From DTU063 sp001512695 (lineage in GTDB: Bacteria; Bacillota; Thermosediminibacteria; Thermosediminibacterales; Tepidanaerobacteraceae), in NCBI GenBank assembly GCA_049658265.1, contig JBASOM010000097.1, forward strand, positions 1 through 8,480: a stretch of DNA of 8,480 nt. The letters run 5' to 3'. The position numbers and the translations under genes were made by a program. The notes under the pieces were generated by a model. It worked only from the letters and a program-made list of their open reading frames with translations, did not search any database and was not told the DNA's origin. The stretch's first letter is position 1. Every line of letters begins with the position of its first letter. Positions 6,786-8,480 of the stretch are shown one piece after another.

Positions 6786-7631
6786 ATGATAGTCCCCTTT
6801 CCAATCAAAAGCACTATTGATTCGCGGCGCTCAGTGCGCAGCTATAAAATGATTGATGTTAAAAAGGATATAATGAATGAGATAAAAGACTATGCAAAAT
6901 CGATATGTGTTCCATTTGATCACAATGTTGAGGTAAGATTATTCAAAGCTAATCCCACAAGAGCGCTTTATACAATCATGAAATCTCCTCCGGATAACAT
7001 GGCATTTATGGCAGAAACCGATGTTATTTCAATTAGCAAAGCCGGTTTTATTGGAGAGCTGATTATCCTTTTTGCCACAAGTAAAAGTCTTTCAACATGT
7101 TGGTACGGACATTATAAACTATCTGAGTTGGAGAGACTCATGCCTCATTTACAATCACCTGAACAAATTAGAGAATCAAATATGGGTTATGGATATGCAA
7201 AAGGGGTAACCACTGGTCGACGAGCAATCTGTATAACACCACTAGGCTATTACGAAAGCGGTGGATTGCGGCTGATGGACAGATTTCAAAAAAAGGCGAT
7301 AAGTTTTAAACGAAAAGGAATTAAAGAGTTGCTCACAAATCCCGATGATTATGACAAGCTTTCTGATGATGTTATGTATGCTCTGGATTTGGGAAGAAAA
7401 GCGCCATCAGCTGCAAACTCGCAAATGTGGAGATTTGCCTTTGACGATTCTTATAAAACAATTATTGTTGCTATGCCCGAAGGATATCGCCATTTTAAAT
7501 GGGAACACCCAAACGTCGATATTGGCATATGCGCTTGTCATGTCTGGCTGGGATTAATTGACAAAGGATATACCCCGAAAGTGACTGTCCATGAAGAAGA
7601 TGAAAGAGCAATTTGGAGGATTTCAATATAG
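6786..7631 (+). CDS. Nitroreductase-family flavoprotein (TM1586-type)
   Basis: A 281-residue protein with two nitroreductase-like halves. The first opens with 'IDSRRSVRSYK' (residues 11-21), where the Arg-Arg-Ser-x-Arg group normally holds the FMN phosphate. The second contains 'GRKAPSAANSQMWRF' (203-217), the other classical flavin-binding block. Having both halves well separated in one chain matches the 'putative TM nitroreductase' group, where one polypeptide mimics the usual dimer. Such enzymes use FMN and NAD(P)H to reduce nitro or quinone-like compounds; the true substrate of this group is not established. No signal peptide or membrane helix is evident, so it is cytoplasmic. It is the first gene after a double-operator promoter, with tetR 16 bases downstream, so it is probably induced by the ligand of that regulator. 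Codon use and AT content match the following gene. Confidence 0.88.
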   Translation: MIVPFPIKSTIDSRRSVRSYKMIDVKKDIMNEIKDYAKSICVPFDHNVEVRLFKANPTRALYTIMKSPPDNMAFMAETDVISISKAGFIGELIILFATSKSLSTCWYGHYKLSELERLMPHLQSPEQIRESNMGYGYAKGVTTGRRAICITPLGYYESGGLRLMDRFQKKAISFKRKGIKELLTNPDDYDKLSDDVMYALDLGRKAPSAANSQMWRFAFDDSYKTIIVAMPEGYRHFKWEHPNVDIGICACHVWLGLIDKGYTPKVTVHEEDERAIWRISI

Positions 7632-7635
7632 CTGT

Positions 7636-7640
7636 GGAGG
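7636..7640 (+). promoter_or_regulatory. Ribosome binding site that decides the second tetR start
   Basis: GGAGG lies seven bases before ATG 7648. In-frame ATGs at 7591 and 7600 fall inside the nitroreductase gene and lack this support. Confidence 0.85.
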
Positions 7641-7647
7641 TCAAATC

Positions 7648-8274
7648 ATGCCTTTACAACGTTATGATAAAGAAAAAATTTTAGATGCTTGTCTGACAGT
7701 GTTTGCTAGTCATGGATATGCTAATACCTCTACTTCGATGTTAGCGGAAGCTGCTGGTATATCCAAAGCACTGATATTTCATCATTTTAAGAGCAAGAAA
7801 GAATTGTATCTTAGCATTTTGGACAGATGTTTTGAAAAAGGAAGAATCGAAATGGGTTTTGATGCCCTATTTGAAAACCATGATTTTTTTGCTGCAAAGG
7901 AAAAATCCAGTATCATCAAATTCCATTACTATAAAAAAAATCCCGATTTGATGAAAATTATTATAGAAGCTTTTTACGCCACGCCTGATGAACTAAAACC
8001 AGATATTAAAGATAAGTATGGAAAGTTACTTGTCGAAAATGAGAAACAATGGAAACGCTTATTTGAAAAGGTACCTCTCAGAGAAGGCGTGGACAGGGAA
8101 CAGGCTTTTAGATTGGTCATGATTACATTAAATTATTTTGATGAGAAATATTTATCCGATGTAGTTAATAAGGATGAATTGGACGAAAAGTACCTCCAAG
8201 ATTTTCTTGAAGAGAGGAATAGTTTTCTTTCAATGATTCGATTTGGTATTGAAAAACAAGAAAGGAAGCACTGA
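7648..8274 (+). CDS. TetR/AcrR-family transcriptional regulator (second)
   Basis: A 208-residue repressor. Helix 1 'KEKILDACLTVFASHGYANTS' (about 8-28) and the helix-turn-helix 'TSMLAEAAGISKALIFHHFKSKKELY' split around residues 29-54 are textbook for the family. The remainder is helical and binds an unknown ligand. The start is set by GGAGG at 7636-7640 and gives an N-terminus MPLQRYDK of normal length. It lies 16 bases after the nitroreductase and one base before the start of the broken PEP-synthase-like gene (TGA-G-ATG), so all three form one transcript. The palindromes at 6713-6760 are its likely targets, giving negative autoregulation. Its DNA-recognition helix differs from that of the first TetR in the window, consistent with the two distinct operator sequences. 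The two proteins share little beyond the fold, so recent duplication is unlikely. Confidence 0.93.
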   Translation: MPLQRYDKEKILDACLTVFASHGYANTSTSMLAEAAGISKALIFHHFKSKKELYLSILDRCFEKGRIEMGFDALFENHDFFAAKEKSSIIKFHYYKKNPDLMKIIIEAFYATPDELKPDIKDKYGKLLVENEKQWKRLFEKVPLREGVDREQAFRLVMITLNYFDEKYLSDVVNKDELDEKYLQDFLEERNSFLSMIRFGIEKQERKH

Positions 8275-8275
8275 G

Positions 8276-8480
8276 ATGAATATGGTGAAAAATTTTCACG
8301 AATTGACTCCAGAGCTTCAGGCTGCCGCAGGCGGCAAAGGTGGCATGTTGGCAAGATCTGTTATCTGGTAGAGATGTGAAAGTAAAGTATATTCCCGCAA
8401 GAAAAGAAAACTATGCTAAATATAAAGAGCTGCCGCCATTCCCGTCAGTTATTAGAGGACGTTTTAATCCTTTTGAATGG
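8276..8480 (+). pseudogene. PEP-synthase-like enzyme with a large internal deletion and frameshift, runs off the window
   Basis: From ATG 8276 (AAGGAAG seven bases upstream) the frame reads 31 residues, starting MNMVKNFHELTPELQAAAGG and continuing KGGMLAR. This is the N-terminus of a PEP/pyruvate-binding-domain enzyme, with its GGKGG nucleotide-binding start, and it stops at TAG 8369-8371. In the +1 frame from about 8355 to the window end the sequence reads DLLSGRDVKVKYIPARKENY and then ends in a 'RGRFNPFEW' block, which belongs to the linker just before the C-terminal phosphohistidine domain of the same family. Aligned by eye with the intact relative at 2812, the join skips from about residue 28 to about residue 690, so some 2 kb is gone. 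The C-terminal part continues beyond the window. This could be a true pseudogene or an assembly misjoin. Confidence 0.78.

Noticed and set aside
8354..8359. AGATCT (a restriction-type hexamer) exactly at the deletion join, and ATCGAT at the first six bases of the window, as signs of an artificial construct.
   Set aside because: Six-base matches are expected by chance; nothing else suggests cloning, so this is kept only as a reason to check the reads.

Overview
The window looks like a chromosomal accessory region of a low- to moderate-GC Gram-positive bacterium. I infer Bacillota, probably Clostridia or Negativicutes. The reasons are strong AGGAGG-type ribosome binding sites, use of GTG and TTG starts, AT-rich promoters close to TTGACA/TATAAT, and the gene families present. 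Species cannot be read from the sequence. Apart from a transposase fragment at the left edge, every gene is on the + strand.

Left part (1-1966). The window opens inside an insertion sequence, of which the first 17 transposase codons and the upstream end are visible on the - strand. It abuts the 3' two-thirds of an ABC-2 type multidrug/antibiotic exporter permease that has lost its N-terminus, so that gene is a remnant. A terminator-like hairpin follows, then an unrecognised six-helix membrane protein of 198 aa and a strong terminator (2053-2094).

Middle (2128-6696). A first TetR-type regulator is driven by a near-consensus promoter lying between two related palindromes, its likely operators. 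It is followed 14 bases later by an intact 847-aa PEP-synthase-like phosphotransferase that most resembles rifampicin phosphotransferase (Rph), and then by a drug-efflux type MFS transporter. The order regulator - drug-modifying kinase - exporter suggests an inducible resistance or detoxification operon; this is inference.

Right part (6713-8480). A second promoter with the same layout, between two unrelated palindromes, drives a nitroreductase-family flavoprotein, a second TetR regulator and the start of a second PEP-synthase-like gene. That last gene is broken: about 27 N-terminal codons are joined out of frame to a segment that aligns near residue 700 of the family, so roughly 2 kb is missing.

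The most notable points are two adjacent modules, each combining a TetR regulator with a PEP-synthase-like enzyme and each with its own double-operator promoter; the apparent internal deletion in the second enzyme; and an inverted repeat at the IS end that could hide the transposase start codon in read-through transcripts. I see no rRNA, tRNA, CRISPR array or riboswitch. No gene-free stretch exceeds 300 bases; the longest, 1967-2206, holds the terminator and the first regulated promoter.
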